Source of the DNA: Paramacrobiotus richtersi
Taxonomy: Eukaryota > Tardigrada > Eutardigrada > Parachela > Macrobiotidae
Assembly: GCA_034698045.1 (NCBI GenBank)
Contig: JAQGAU010000309.1
Span: 1-31,405, forward strand
Length of the DNA: 31,405 nt
Direction: 5' to 3'
Shown: in pieces, positions 11,420-22,778 of the stretch
How positions within the stretch are numbered: position 1 is the first letter of the stretch
Layout of the letters: every line of letters starts with the position of its first letter
Notes under the pieces: generated by a model
Told to the model about the DNA's origin: nothing
What the model saw: only the letters and a program-made list of their open reading frames with translations
The model's database searches: none
Position numbers and translations under genes: made by a program

Positions 11420-12095
11420 CGCAGTGGGTACTGCAGAATCCTGTAAAGTTTGCGTTCTTACTGCCTTGTGGCTGCAACCGGACTGGTCAGTTTAATCAGT
11501 CTTCTCAATGTGTGCAGACGATTACGCAGACGAAATCAGCCTGTCTGTGTGTAATTTGGAGACTAATATTATTTGTTATTTTGTAAAGCCTTTTGTTGGC
11601 ATGGCGTTGATAGTGTACGACATACTAATGTACTGTATACTAATTTACGAGCTCGTTTTTGGGAAAATATTTAAACTGAATTTGAAGTGTGTTTGTCGAT
11701 CATTTTGTATTGTGGAGCCCGCAATTCATGGATGAACCTTATCGAAGATGTTGGTTGCATTAATAAAACTGAATACTCTATCGCGACTTTCCTAGCGCAA
11801 AGGCATTAACGGTGATCGGCATTCGCCTATATCTAGCGCATGTAAAACGCTGTGAAAAATCGCAAGGCAGAAAATCCCTTAAAAAGACGCGGCAGACACT
11901 CTATCCGTTGCCGGTACATGATTTACTAACAGAGTCGTAAAGCAAATAAAAACAAAAGTTGTAGCGAACATGTCGCTGCAAAACAGTTCACACAAAACGC
12001 AGTCTACAGCTTATTTCAGTACCAACGTGCAGAACAACTAGCAGTTGCGAACAAAACAACGCCAAAGGCATACAAACTTTTCATACAATAAAAAA
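11420..12095. other. intergenic, no gene seen
   Basis: AATAAA at 11762 could serve the GT17 gene. A 75-codon frame (11508-11735) has no recognisable homology or splice support and is not called. Confidence 0.4.
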
Positions 12096-12099
12096 CGTC

Positions 12100-14430
12100 T
12101 TATATCGACCGTAACCTTTTTCCTGCCGCGTTCTCCAGTACGCTGCACCACTTTTCCGCGAAATACCGTGCTATCTTGTTGTCATGAACGGGAAAATCAT
12201 GGTTGGTAGGTGGATTACAGACCACAGAGATCCCGAATCCATATTCTGACAAATCCGCCCAGCGTTGACAGTGAACTTTGCCCAAACACCAGCTGGGACA
12301 CCGGAACACCTCCTGCAGGAGGTGTTTCGGTGTGCTGGACGTTCGATCCATCCGCTATGAACCTGAAAAGTGGCTTTGTTATTCTCAGATGTTATGTCAG
12401 CGTCCACCTGCAAGAATCTTCATTCGAGAAAGGAAGGGCACACTTTACATATCTTTCCGGCCTCTAGCGTGGGAAAACTAATCAGCATAGCGGAAAACAT
12501 GCGGATTTGATTGCACACTCGCCAGTACCGAAATTCGGGAACGCTACTGACCCAAAACAAAGCAATGAGTACGGCTAATTAAATTATCATCTCCTAAGAA
12601 ACACTTTTTGGCTAAAACTGGTTTTTGAACCCTTTCAAACAAAGTGCGATTCTCTCACATATGCAACTTACTTCATCTATTACGAATGAAATCGGTAATT
12701 GAAACCACATACCTCCATATTGAAGAACTTGTATTTCTCACCAACATCACACTCAACCTGGATGATGGGTGGACGAAACGGCGCATGTTGACCTGGCAGC
12801 TGTCCGAAACTCTGAATACAGTCCGTATACATCCGTGTGACCAACGTGACACCCGATCAGCAATCAGCATGTACTCCATCGCGTGCCGCGCCTCCAGGTG
12901 ATAGTCCATGCGGTCCCACGCATCCCAGAACAGCGGCACATCGTCAAACATCACCAACTGGTCAGTCACGCCACCCACTGAAAAGCATTCCTAATGCAAA
13001 CCGTTTCCAGCCGGTTTGAGTTGTATCGACGAAATCAAACCAAACTCGTTCAACTTCACCGTGAGGAACTCATTCTCCATGGCCATTGTATCGTCGTCAT
13101 GTTTCTATATACTGACCGCACTTACAATTAAAATGATATTCAAGTAGCGGATATCGTTCGTCATGGAGTAAGGAGGAAGAGCCGCGCACGAAGCATGCTT
13201 TTCGTTCTTCTAGTAGATTGTGCCGCTTCTGGCGCTAAAGAATGGCGGCTGACCCGGCGAAAGGAAATCGAGCTTGGATCCATAATTTTCGTTCAAGGTG
13301 TCGATAAGGTTGCCTGGGAAGATAGCGAAATTGTCAATAACATAAAAAACAATTATTTACCGGAAAACCAAACAAACTTGGATAAAGCAAACGAGCCAAA
13401 AAATTGCAGCGAGACTTCTCCACGAGCACATAACAATACCAGAAACGCACATACTGTATTGTTTCTCAATCAGTTTAACAGTAACTGTTTAAAAAGATGA
13501 TTCGTTTCGTTAAATGTGAAAAACATGTGACTCATAAGACACGACTTAAGACATAAAAAAGAACTTCTGGGTTAACTGCCCACCTAAAATGCGATTACAG
13601 CCTCGATAACTTTAGCAACGGATGTGCCGTGCAGAACATCATGAAACTGTTGCAGACGGAAGTCCTGGCACTGCTCCGTTCTGTTCCTCGGTCATCGCAT
13701 ACAGCACAGCATCAAAAACTCCGCATCCCGGAACCTAGGCTCTGTACGATTCGGTTGTTCCGTTTCAAGAGGTGCTTGCGCCGTTTAGGTTCCGTTGTGC
13801 AGGTCCAGGTATACCTCGCCACTCCGTACATCAGAATCCTTGCCAACCCGGCGAAAAAGTCTGAAACCGTTTTATCCAGAGAGACCTTATAGGCACGCCG
13901 TCTAATTTATGTCCTTCATTTTGCAACCTGAAACACAGCACAAAAGTTTCGAAAGCATGCGCATGTCATCCAAATACCGCTGGTAACACGGCACGTTATG
14001 CCATTGTCTACAGATGTGAACGGAGCGGATGTTTACGAAATACATATGAATGTTTAACTAATTTCAGTTTCAAAAGTACGCGTACCTATCGGAAGTGACA
14101 ACTGAAATAAACTACCGTAAAAACAGCTCTAATGAAACACAACAGTACGCAAATTTAAATCAACTTTCGATACCACCTCTCAGTCCACTCTCGATCATGG
14201 CCTTGCAGCCAACGCCACCGTCGGCCGCAAGATGCATCCAAACAACAGCATGCTCTGGTCAGCGCGACCTTTGTCTTTCAAGTTGTCAATGCTTTTACCG
14301 CGTTCTACAAAGTCTTTCCACAGCTTTCGCCAGGCGGAAACTGCTTAATGCACCAATACTTCCGAACTGTTAATTCCGCTGGTAGATGAAATTGTTATAA
14401 TATGGAAACTTGGTCATTGGAGTCCAGGAC
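12100..14430 (-). pseudogene. decayed MAN2C1-like alpha-mannosidase, copy D
   Basis: Reading the minus strand from 14430, the copy opens mid-gene with sequence like SWTL.NKFP..NF, then SSEVLVH, SIDNLKDKGRADQSML. It continues with a block at 13920-13600 (SLDKTVSDFFAG and QQFHDVL in shifted frames), a linker, and a C-domain block at 13320-12713: MENEFLTVKLNEFG, then [31 protein letters not shown], ending at a GTATGT donor. The final block, ~12400-12100, holds WIERPAHRNTS and ADLSEYGFGISV. It lacks the N-terminus and zinc site, has many stops and shifts, and has a fold-back insertion at 12299-12332. It lies head-to-tail behind copy B with only ~115 bp between them. Confidence 0.8.
12299..12332. 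repeat. 34-bp fold-back inverted duplication inside copy D
   Basis: Two 17-nt arms meet with no spacer and differ at one position; the core, 12305-12326, is a perfect 22-bp palindrome centred on CTGCAG. One arm is the ordinary mannosidase coding sequence for HRNTSW (compare copy C near 24258). The other is an inverted copy inserted beside it. Confidence 0.75.
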
Positions 14431-14545
14431 AGAATCTCAGTCAAATCAGATTGCACACAACTTATTCCACCAGGAACAAACCACCACACGATAAAACTTC
14501 TTCCACTGACACAGAATGAAACTCAAAGTACTCAAAACCACCCAC

Positions 14546-15735
14546 CTCCATTTTAAGGATCTTGTGCTTCTCTTGCCAGTCAACATCATAGTCGCCGTGG
14601 ACAATGGGTGCAGCTGGATGCATGTTAGCCTGGCATCCATGGGAAATTCGGAAGACAGTCCGTACTTTCGTAGCTGCTGGCCAACGTGACATCCGAATCC
14701 CCGATCAACTCATATCAGGCCGCATGCCGCGCCTTCAAGTGACAATCCATGCACTCCCAAGCATCCCAGAACAGTGGCACATCATCTATCATCACCGAGT
14801 GGTCGGCCGCGCCACCCGGTGAAATGCACTCCCTATGCACACCGCTTCCGGCCGGTTTGAACAGCATCGACGAAACCACACCGAGCTGGCTCAACTTCCC
14901 TGTGAGGAACTCATTTCTCTATGATCATTGTAATTCATCATCGTCATGTTTCTGTATGCTAACCGCACTCCCAATCCGAATGATATCCAAAACGTGTACC
15001 GTTCGCCATGGGATGCAACTGCTCTATTCTATCCACCGGTGTCAATGCACACTTCACGACGTCCAGGAACTCCACACCATATATCACGGAACAAGTTCTG
15101 TACCGCCCGATTGTTCCGTTTCAGCAGTGCATGCTGGTGTAGGTTCCGTTGTGCAATTCTAAGACTCTTGCTTCTGTTCTAGTCCGGCGAAAAAATCCGA
15201 AACAGTTTTATCCAGAGATACTTTCGGCACACCGCCGTATCCTTCGTCCTGCGACCTAAGTATTTATTAAATTCAGTTTCCGAAGTACTGTACCAAAAAT
15301 AAATAAAGCAGAACAACAAAAAACTGCACTGAGAATTTTAAATGAAAATACTACGCAAATATTGCAAACTGTTTCGGAATTTTTACTGACCTCTTTCGAT
15401 CACGGCCGCTGTACAGCCACCTCCACCGTCCCCGTATCGTACAAGAACATACTCTGGTTAATGCGCCCATTATTCTTCAAGTTGTCTGCGTTTTCAACGG
15501 TGTCCTCCACAGTCCGGCTCATTCCATAGCTTTCACCAGGCAGGAAATGCATCAATATTTCCAAACCGTCGATTCCGCGGTACATGAAATTGTTATGAGG
15601 AAACTTATTCACTAACTTAAACTCCAGGACACTTTGGCGCTGAGGAAATACTTGATTCTAGCCAAGAGCATAATCTGTGGCAACTGCGCGTCGAGTAACC
15701 GAACGTTTCCGGCAGCTGAAACGTCTCGCGCCTAA
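14546..15735 (-). pseudogene. decayed MAN2C1-like alpha-mannosidase, copy B
   Basis: On the minus strand, an acceptor CTTAG at ~15735 is followed by the nucleophile block, read as FQLPETFGYS: the usual Asp is Glu here (codon 15707-15709). Then come NKFPHNNFMYRGIDG, LPGESYGMSRTVEDT and INQSMFLY, up to a GTCAGT donor near 15390. A second block at 15260-14546 starts with VSLDKTVSDFFAGLE and jumps, through an internal deletion that removes the QFHDV segment, the intron and much of the linker, into the C-domain ([30 protein letters not shown]), ending at a GTGGGT donor. No N-terminus or zinc-site block was found upstream. Stops and frameshifts make it non-functional. Confidence 0.8.
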
Positions 15736-16499
15736 GGAAATAACAATGTCAGACGAAACAGACATGTACTAATGTGCAGCCCTCTTTATGTGTAACGGTA
15801 TTCTTGCGGATGCTTACTTTAACCAAAACATCCTTGATACCTGTTAAATGTGCGCCAACAGTAAAACAGACAATTAGAATGGAAAAGTACAGCTTTCAAG
15901 CGTAGGTACAGTATAACGATACGATATCAGGGTACCGACCGATCGACCGTGCGCTCTCGATCGCGATATCCGGGGATATATTCGCTCGTTGGACTCTAGC
16001 CATGCTTGTCTATTATAAAATTAACGCAAACTCACATGAATAAACAAAACCTGTCACGAATGACAGTTTCATGTATTCTTATGAGTTCACATTTTATAAT
16101 AGCAGTGTTTCTTGCACAGGTAGCGAAGGGTTGGGTTTGGAAGAATCCGCCCGCATCGGCCGTCGCCTTCTCTGACGATCTCTGTCCTTTAATCGAAATA
16201 TTCACACTTCGGAATATTCTGTACAAAATACAGATTATTTTTTGCGTTCCAAGATACCAAATCAGCTAGATCAAATTTCACACCCGTATTCGCCGTCAGG
16301 CGGCAGACAGCAAGGCGCAAGCGATCAAAAAGCGCAAAAATATTGACAACCCAGTTACAGCTGATTGTGAGCATCACATCCCTTATTAGATCAGCCATAT
16401 CCGGTTTGATAACGTACTTCGAAGTATCGATGTTCCACGTTTCCAACTGGTAAGATATAATATAATTTGACTGACATGATGATATTACGGTACTGCCCA
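15736..16499. other. region without a confirmed gene
   Basis: A 117-codon minus-strand frame (16189-16542) is continuous with the right-hand 5' module and contains LIRDVMLTISCNWVVNIFAL, but I cannot place it in a family. It may be a leftover 5' exon of a lost mannosidase copy. The rest shows no structure. Confidence 0.35.
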
Positions 16500-16985
16500 A
16501 TCCGATAATCTGATGAAATCTTTCCCAAGCTTTCGCAAGCATATTTTCTGAACTAATCGTGAAGATCAGTGAGCTTGATCGTGAAAATTATAAGAAACAA
16601 CAACAAATGCAAACAACTAAACCGAGCACACGATATCTGGGGATCAAATCCAGCCGTTTGGCATGCTTGGTTGATATCTTTCCTCGGTTGGTCGTCCAAT
16701 GAGAATCGACTGCATCGTTGCTCAGGAATGTACATGATTGTCGACTACGCTGGCGCTGTTTACTCGGAGTTGCGTTATTCATCTGAACCTGAAGTAAAAG
16801 GCACAACAGCATTCTCGGGCATCTGGCACCGGGCCATAACGAAGTCACCATAGCCACAGTCGAACCACTAAGAGTTTGAAGTGGCGTGATTACCTTCGAC
16901 ACGATCGGAGAAATTTTAGTGGTTTATGCGAAAAGTTGTCCACGAACGATAGTGTTTCTCGTCATCCTGTTGCCCCCTTAAACCT
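16500..16985 (-). repeat. 5' module of the mannosidase duplication unit, copy E
   Basis: Homologous to 26590-27231 (same strand) and to the reverse complement of 1926-2530. For example, CAGCCGTTTGGCATGCTTGG at ~16651 matches CAACCGTTTGACATGTTTGG at ~26801, and CGCTGGCGCTGTTTACTCGG matches CGCTGGCATTGTTTATTCGA. The 26.8-kb copy is shorter by one internal deletion. A weaker match continues at 23470-23660. The mannosidase N-terminal block expected next to it is missing. Confidence 0.6.
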
Positions 16986-17413
16986 GTACGAAGATCAATA
17001 TGCTGGGTTTTTGGAGGTGGAGATTATTTGCATAATTATATGTCTCCATGTAAAAAGTTTGTTAAGGATCGATCGCACCGGAACCGTCAAGGAACCTTGT
17101 ATAAAACATGCTCTGAAATTTGAATGCAATCCTGTGGTACAAATTACAACCAACGTACTTCTGGGCGGATGTAAACCAAAACGACGGCGTGTGCATTATT
17201 TCTTGCAGCAGTTCTGTTCGGGTATGTTTCTTGAATACGTACAGTACTTTGTTTTCCGCAGTTCTTTTTCATCCTTATTTCTGCGGTAAATAATGCCCTA
17301 CGTGATAATTTTTGCGACATTTTTATAACAATTATATAATAAACATTACAGTCTGTAAGCAACGTACCCTTGCTTGATACGAAGTGACCGATACATAATT
17401 CTAGGTGAGCGCT
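16986..17413. other. upstream region of the GT31 gene
   Basis: No credible coding sequence. It contains the presumed promoter of the gene starting at 17414, including an AT-rich ATTATATAATAAAC tract at ~17330. Confidence 0.4.
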
Positions 17414-19119
17414 ATGGCAGCTGCAAGATTGGTGCGGTGCTCTAAGCTGGCGCTGACCTTCCTCCTTGGGTACATGTATCTTCATTTTATTTTATTTTCC
17501 AAACCATCGCGACGAGGACCGAGTGGATGGATTACGTGCTGGCTGGCGTCAGACTCAGCGGAAAATGAGGACGAGCGTCAAGACATCGCCTCTATGCAAG
17601 ATCATGTTGGAATCGAAGAAGTCCCAGGTAATGAATGATCTGGAAATTCCTAAGCTTTGCGTGACCCAAATGACACAGCGTAAGCTTGTTGTAGGTATGG
17701 TACTTACCAACTTTGCAATGTATCAGACGTACAGTACTACGTGCCGCCGTGTAATCACTTCCGCTGCCAATTGTTACTGCCAGTAGAACTGCCGTTCTGT
17801 GTTTATGCTTCTTTCTTATAACTACTTGCAGGCACGCCCCCGGCCGACATTAGCTCCTACGTATCCTTCGACCGGTTCAGTATCTCGCCAGCCCCATGTT
17901 CTAGCATGACTCCACCCTTCCTCCTGCTAATCATCACCACACGGCCGGGTGCCTTCCGGAGACGAGACACAATCCGGCGCACGTACGGCTCCTTGGCCAT
18001 TGATCGCCGCGCCAACCGACTCGCGTGCTCACAACCGCCCACGCAGATATCGGCCGTTGGTTTCCGCCTGCTGTTTATTGTTGGCCAAACTACTCCTGTC
18101 CTCCAGACGCAGATTGCGGATGAAGCGATGTCTAATGGTGACATCATCCAGTCGGAGGCGTTTGTCGATGGCTATCAGCAGGACACACGCAGAGGTTTGT
18201 TGTATTAATTGTTAAATCGACAGAATTAGGCACTGACGAAGCGAAGCACAAGCAACACACAAAGAAACAAAGTCAAAACGTACTAGTCGGTCGGTACAAT
18301 TACTATACTACTTCTACTGCAGGGCCGTGAAAAGTCGGTCTTCGGTGTCCTTCATCCCCGCGATTTTGCAGGCTTGGCTTTAATCCACTGGAGCCTGCTA
18401 AATTGTCCGCAAGCGGCTTTCACAGCGAAAGCCGACGACGACTGTTGGCTGAATCCGCCTCTTTTGTTTGAATCCCTGCGCGACCATCAGCCTCAGTCTC
18501 CCTCGATCTTCGGATTAATTTTTCGCCACAGCCGTCCTATCCGAAACCCGAATCATAAGTGGGCCGTAACGGCGGCCGAATATCCCGATACCGAGTATGA
18601 TCTGTCACCATGAGCATTTACTGTTTAATATAACATACTTTAATATTATGGAAGCTTCACTCGAGCGACAAAACTTACTGTTTAATTATGCCCAATCTGC
18701 CAGTCTTAGGAATTTTATTTTATGACTCAAGATATACGAATGGGTCTTTCAATATCCAAAGCAGTCGGCCGTTGAAGCTACATGACTGTGCTGTGACACT
18801 GCTGTGTGTACATTATAATTGTAGGTTCCCACCGTATGTCTCGGGCGTTCTCTACGTGCTCCATTCCGCTGCATTAGTTCCTTTGGCCAAAGCCGCGACG
18901 AAACTAAAGTATTTGTGGCACGGCGACGTCTTTATCACCGGCCTGGCGGCACGGGAGGCGGGGATTTCGCATACCTCACTGGATGGCTACGATATTTCGG
19001 GGAGAATATGGAACTGGTGCTGCAGCAAAACCTTCTCCTTAGCGGTGCATTCGGTGGACGATAGGGCAATGTGGCGCCTGTGGTATACACCATGCACAGA
19101 TTACGCTGTTCCTTGCTAG
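17414..19119 (+). CDS. GT31 beta-1,3-galactosyltransferase-like Golgi enzyme
   Basis: Four exons (17414-17627, 17832-18194, 18372-18594, 18825-19119), all GT-AG, intron phases 1, 1 and 2, give 364 residues without a break. Residues 12-28 (LALTFLLGYMYLHFILF) are a signal anchor, making this a type II Golgi protein. Family GT31 landmarks appear in order: FLLLIITTRPGAFRRRDTIR, RTYG, GDIIQSEAFVDGY, LALIHWSLLNCPQAAFTAKA followed by DDD at residues 214-216 (metal/UDP-sugar site), KWAVTAAEYPDTEFPPYVSG, YVLHSAA, and GDVFITGLAAREAG. GT31 enzymes add Gal or GlcNAc in beta-1,3 linkage; the exact donor cannot be read here. Acceptor choice at exon 3 is set by family alignment: an earlier CAG at ~18320 would give a stop. 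Odd point: the acidic residue usually found before DVF is Gly300. A decayed copy lies at 27262-28212. I found no decay in this one. Confidence 0.88.
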
Positions 19120-19685
19120 ATCTGCTAACAATAAGCCTGTTTTAGTCACAGTCGGGCTCTGTGCTCGACCGTCCAGTTTGTTGATTGCGTCTGCAAGCTA
19201 CACATGGTCGATAATTGTTTTGAACGATAATTCTATATTCGATAACCTGCCAACGTTTATCAGTGATTATTGTGGTTTTTCTTTTACTGTTATCGGCAGT
19301 GCTTTTGCTGTATTTGTAACGGGTTTTCTTGGGTCGCGACAAAATATTATGCTTGGAATGATCAGTACATGAAAAACCCTGTACCACACATTCACTTTAT
19401 TGCTAGCATTCGCGTGGAAATTATTAATTTTGGAAAACGAGCTGGGCTTGTTCTGCAGTATACACGTCTGCAGGAGTATGTACCTGCCTCATGTCACAAA
19501 TATCAGGAATATCAGAGGACAAATGACGCCGACCACGGCCGATGTACTTCAGTAAGAGAACATTATAGTAATACGCAGTTATGTGAATACATGAATCCGT
19601 CATCGAGAAGAAGACCAGACACAGCAGTAAAGGTCATATATATAGAGACAGAATAAAGTCTGTTACTCCTGCTCGCTTCTTCGCT
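19120..19685. other. intergenic between convergent genes
   Basis: The GT31 gene (+) and the secreted-protein gene (-) point at each other across this gap. AATAAA hexamers occur on the + strand near 19652 and on the - strand near 19395, so their 3' UTRs might overlap. No coding sequence seen. Confidence 0.4.
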
Positions 19686-22600
19686 TTATGCAATTTTTTG
19701 GAAGTTCACAAAATCTTGTCCAATTCTCGTATATTGTCCCGTAAATCCCCAGTTTGACCATCCATAACTGCCCTTGTTCCTGAATGTTCCTTTCTCAAAG
19801 ACCCAGACGTAATACGCATCCGATTTGTACTTGACGCTGCGGAAGAATACGACATTCTCCAGGGCCCGATCGCACGGGTTCTTGATGTTAAATACCATTA
19901 CGTTAAAATTGCCTTTAAAGTGACGGGAAGTCGTCTCTAACAGCGCTTCGACGAACATCTCGTGATATCTTGGTTCACCGACAATCGCCGCAATACGCTG
20001 GGCAATAATAGTTGATTCCTCATCGACGTCACGGGCGAGGCTTATGTGGTCATTCAACTGTCGACGGATGTCACCGATCCCTTCCCCGAGCATACGCAGT
20101 GTATTGTCGATCTTCTGCTCATTTTTCTCAAATCGCGAGGTTGATTTGGTGCTTTCGGAAGACATGGCACTACTGATAGAGTCGATACGCTGGCTCAGCA
20201 ATTCTTTTTCTTTGGCCCATTCACCGACAGCTAGGGTCATGTTCTTCAGAGTGTGATCCTGCAGCGTTGCTGTTTTGTTGAAACTGACAACATCTTGAAC
20301 AAGGATGTTATTGCTGATGTTGAGCATATTAACTTTCGCGGAAAGTAGGGTCATCTCCTTGACGGTCTTGTTCACGGAGATTTCGATTGCGGAGATTTCG
20401 ATCGATTCTGGCGAACTCTCGGTGTCGTTTTTCGGTACTTTAGCGACTGCCGTATAATCGCTAGTGGAGTTGTGCAGTCTAATCACCAGGTCTCCAAGGA
20501 TCTCACGCGTTCGTAGCTCCGTTAACCACAAACAGGACAGTTGATGTCGTGGACTAACACCTGAAAAATAACATTGTTTGCATGTTAATTACCGCTTGTG
20601 GGTAAAAGATGACCATTATATTGACCCTTTTATCTTTTTCACATCATTCGTTTATATACTGTAATGCTGTTATGCTTATGATAGCCATAATCACGCACAT
20701 AAACAAAGGTTACCATATTATCAGCACTAGCCAGCAAGGTGGTGATAGAAAAATTACCTTGTTCGTTGGGGTCAGTGTGTTCGCGATGGACCGTTGTCAG
20801 CATGTCCGGACTGAGATTCTCGACGGAGGTGACATTGTGGCGAATCATGGTGGTGATCTGTGCACTCAGTCTTTCTGCTTCCTCTTCGTTCACGAACTCG
20901 TTAGCTTCTCTGATAAAGTCAATGCAGCTTAGAAGAACATCGCGCGCCAGCTCATGCATAGTTTTATCGTTGACGAAAATGAAGTCCAACTTCGGAAATT
21001 GACCGTGGATCCTGCTAAAGGTAGGTGATCTGAGCAAATCATCGCTTCCAACGTTCGCAACGACTTTTCGTTCTACTGGGGCTCGAAACTTGAACGCGGA
21101 AAACAGCTGGCCGGCAAACTTTTCCGGGTTGCTCTTCATACACCCGGCAATGTATTCACACTGAAAGGGGGAGCCGCACATTAGCCGGGCAGTTATCACG
21201 TCTGGAGAGTGCTGCACCGGAACCCAGGAGTTAACGACTCGGTAACTAAGTGAAGGGTGTAATCCGGCATATACGCGCATCCATTTGAACGGGACTATTC
21301 GCACTTCCACCGCGCTGTTACCGGTTTTACGGTAGACGTATCCTTGCACATGGTGAAGCAGTCCCGCATTCCATTGTTCAATCTGTAGGCTGATCGTGTT
21401 GAAATTGCTGCCATTGTTTATGTCGTATTCAATGGAACTTGGGACCAGAATGTTGCTCGGGAATATGTAATACGTAGAGTTCCAACCATCACCGGTTACG
21501 TTTAGCGCTTGGAAGATGTGTAAGTATCGTCCTTGAAATGCAGTGCTATACGTCGGTGTATTCAGGTCCACTGTTTCTGCCAAAACAGAATGCATGATAA
21601 ATCAGAAAGGAGAATCTATGTATGTAAAAAGAACAGTTGTTATCTACAGCTGATGAGTTTATATGTATGTAACTGTTACACGTATACTGTAAATCCGTAT
21701 ACAAATGCAACACTCCACTGTTTGAGGATAACGAGAGTAGGAATAGTACAATCTTAAAACGAGGCTTATGAAGAATAAAGAAATATACAGCGGACGAGGA
21801 ATAGGAACCGAAACTTGGGAACAGGGAGTGTTCGTGCTGTGAAGGAACAGGAAATGGGTTCATGGTCAGTATAATTATGTAGTACCGTACAAATTCCGCA
21901 AGCGCTCTTTTTGCCTGTTGTATAATATCACATACTACGAAGGAAATAATTAAGAAAATATGTCGTAGTACAGTTCGAACCATTTGGACAGTTTTTACCG
22001 AAGTATCATGTCGCCAAAAAATTACGCGAACTTTGACACTTGTAAGCAATTTTCATCAACGGCTGCAATTTCAATGAAACGTGGCGGGGGAAGCACGAGG
22101 ACAAAGTTACAATAGTGTAGGAATCGTTCTGCTGCATTTCCGCGAAACAATAAAGCTATGGTTGGAGCTTGTGATAGTCTGCTCTACGACACTCATTGTC
22201 AACGTGCCCTGTATTCCTGTACTGTCATAACCTATCCTCGTACAATCCCAGGCAACGTCCCATTTTTATTACAGCCGTTGAGTTAAGTAAGCTGCTTATA
22301 AGACTATGAAAGTTCGCGTGATTTTTGGCGACATGGTACATCGATCGAAACTGTCCAGATGTTTCAAGCTGGGTAATGAAATATTTTCCTAACTATTTCG
22401 TAAATACATGATATTATAGAACAGTCAAAAAGAGCAGTGCAGAATCTGAGATGCATTTATACTGATAATTTGGTCAGACAGACAGATCATTGACAGTATG
22501 ACAGCAACAATTCAAACTAACAGCAAAAGCTTACTTTAGTAATATAAATGGACAAGGTACTACGTACCTTCTGCGCACATTACAAAGCTACCGTAAAAAA

Positions 22601-22778
22601 TAAATGTGCCTCTACCGTGTGAAGGGCGGTCGGCTTGGGGAACTTCCGGTTCCGAGCTGGCCGCAGTCGGCGCAGCAAGGTTAATGTCGTGCTTTAGCAG
22701 GCTGTGATCTTGCGAACTCGACGTTGCTGTCGCTCCACACACTGCTATAACGATCCAGAGAACCTGGAGGCCAGCCAT
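19686..22778 (-). CDS. large secreted glycoprotein with coiled coil and C-terminal GW-NW module (copy 2)
   Basis: Three minus-strand exons, 22778-22568, 21576-20758 and 20560-19686, give 634 residues. Donors are AAG|GTACGT and AAG|GTAATT; acceptors are TTTTGGCAG and TTTTTCAG; both joins are phase 1. Residues 1 to ~20 are a signal peptide (MAGLQVLWIVIAVCGATA), followed by LLKHDINL, which resembles LKHDFDL of the 212-1431 protein. Exon 2 (residues ~71-343) is a globular domain I do not recognise, with a Cys cluster (MCGSPFQCEYIAGC). Residues ~380-515 look helical/coiled coil. Residues 528-634 are the shared module: IIAQRIAAIVGEP, FVEALLET, FNVMVF, FFRSVKY, YYVWVFEKGTF, YGWSNWGFTG, FVNF. Ten N-glycosylation sequons make it a likely heavily glycosylated secreted protein. 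Many in-frame codons precede the chosen ATG, but this is the one followed by the signal peptide. Function unknown. Confidence 0.85.
21865..22480. repeat. ~600-bp imperfect inverted repeat within an intron
   Basis: Arms ~21865-22125 and ~22215-22480 are reverse-complementary along most of their length. Landmarks: GTCGCCAAAAAATTACGCGA (22010) against the reverse complement of CGCGTGATTTTTGGCGAC (22317); GCTCTTTTTGCCTGTTGTAT (21903) against ATAGAACAGTCAAAAAGAGC (22417); CACGAGGACAAAGTTACAAT (22096) against a tract at ~22230. The arms have drifted but remain easy to align. This is consistent with a fold-back element or tail-to-tail insertions. It lies in intron 1 of the 19686-22778 gene, which explains that intron's unusual 991-bp length. 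Confidence 0.7.

Noticed and set aside
11508..11735. 75-codon frame with hydrophobic stretch
   Set aside because: No homology or splice context, AT-rich hydrophobic codons by chance; not enough to call a gene.
16189..16542. 117-codon minus-strand frame as a separate gene
   Set aside because: Its start overlaps the recurring 5' module and no paralogue keeps the frame open; possibly a remnant exon, but not supportable as a gene.
18323..18371. Alternative acceptor for GT31 exon 3 at CTGCAG (18317-18322)
   Set aside because: It would put a TGA in frame, and the family alignment needs the acceptor at 18371.
21546..22049. 167-codon minus-strand frame as a transposase or PB1-like protein
   Set aside because: It lies in an intron and inside the inverted repeat; the resemblance in the short KVRVIF stretch is too weak, and the other arm is frame-shifted relative to it.
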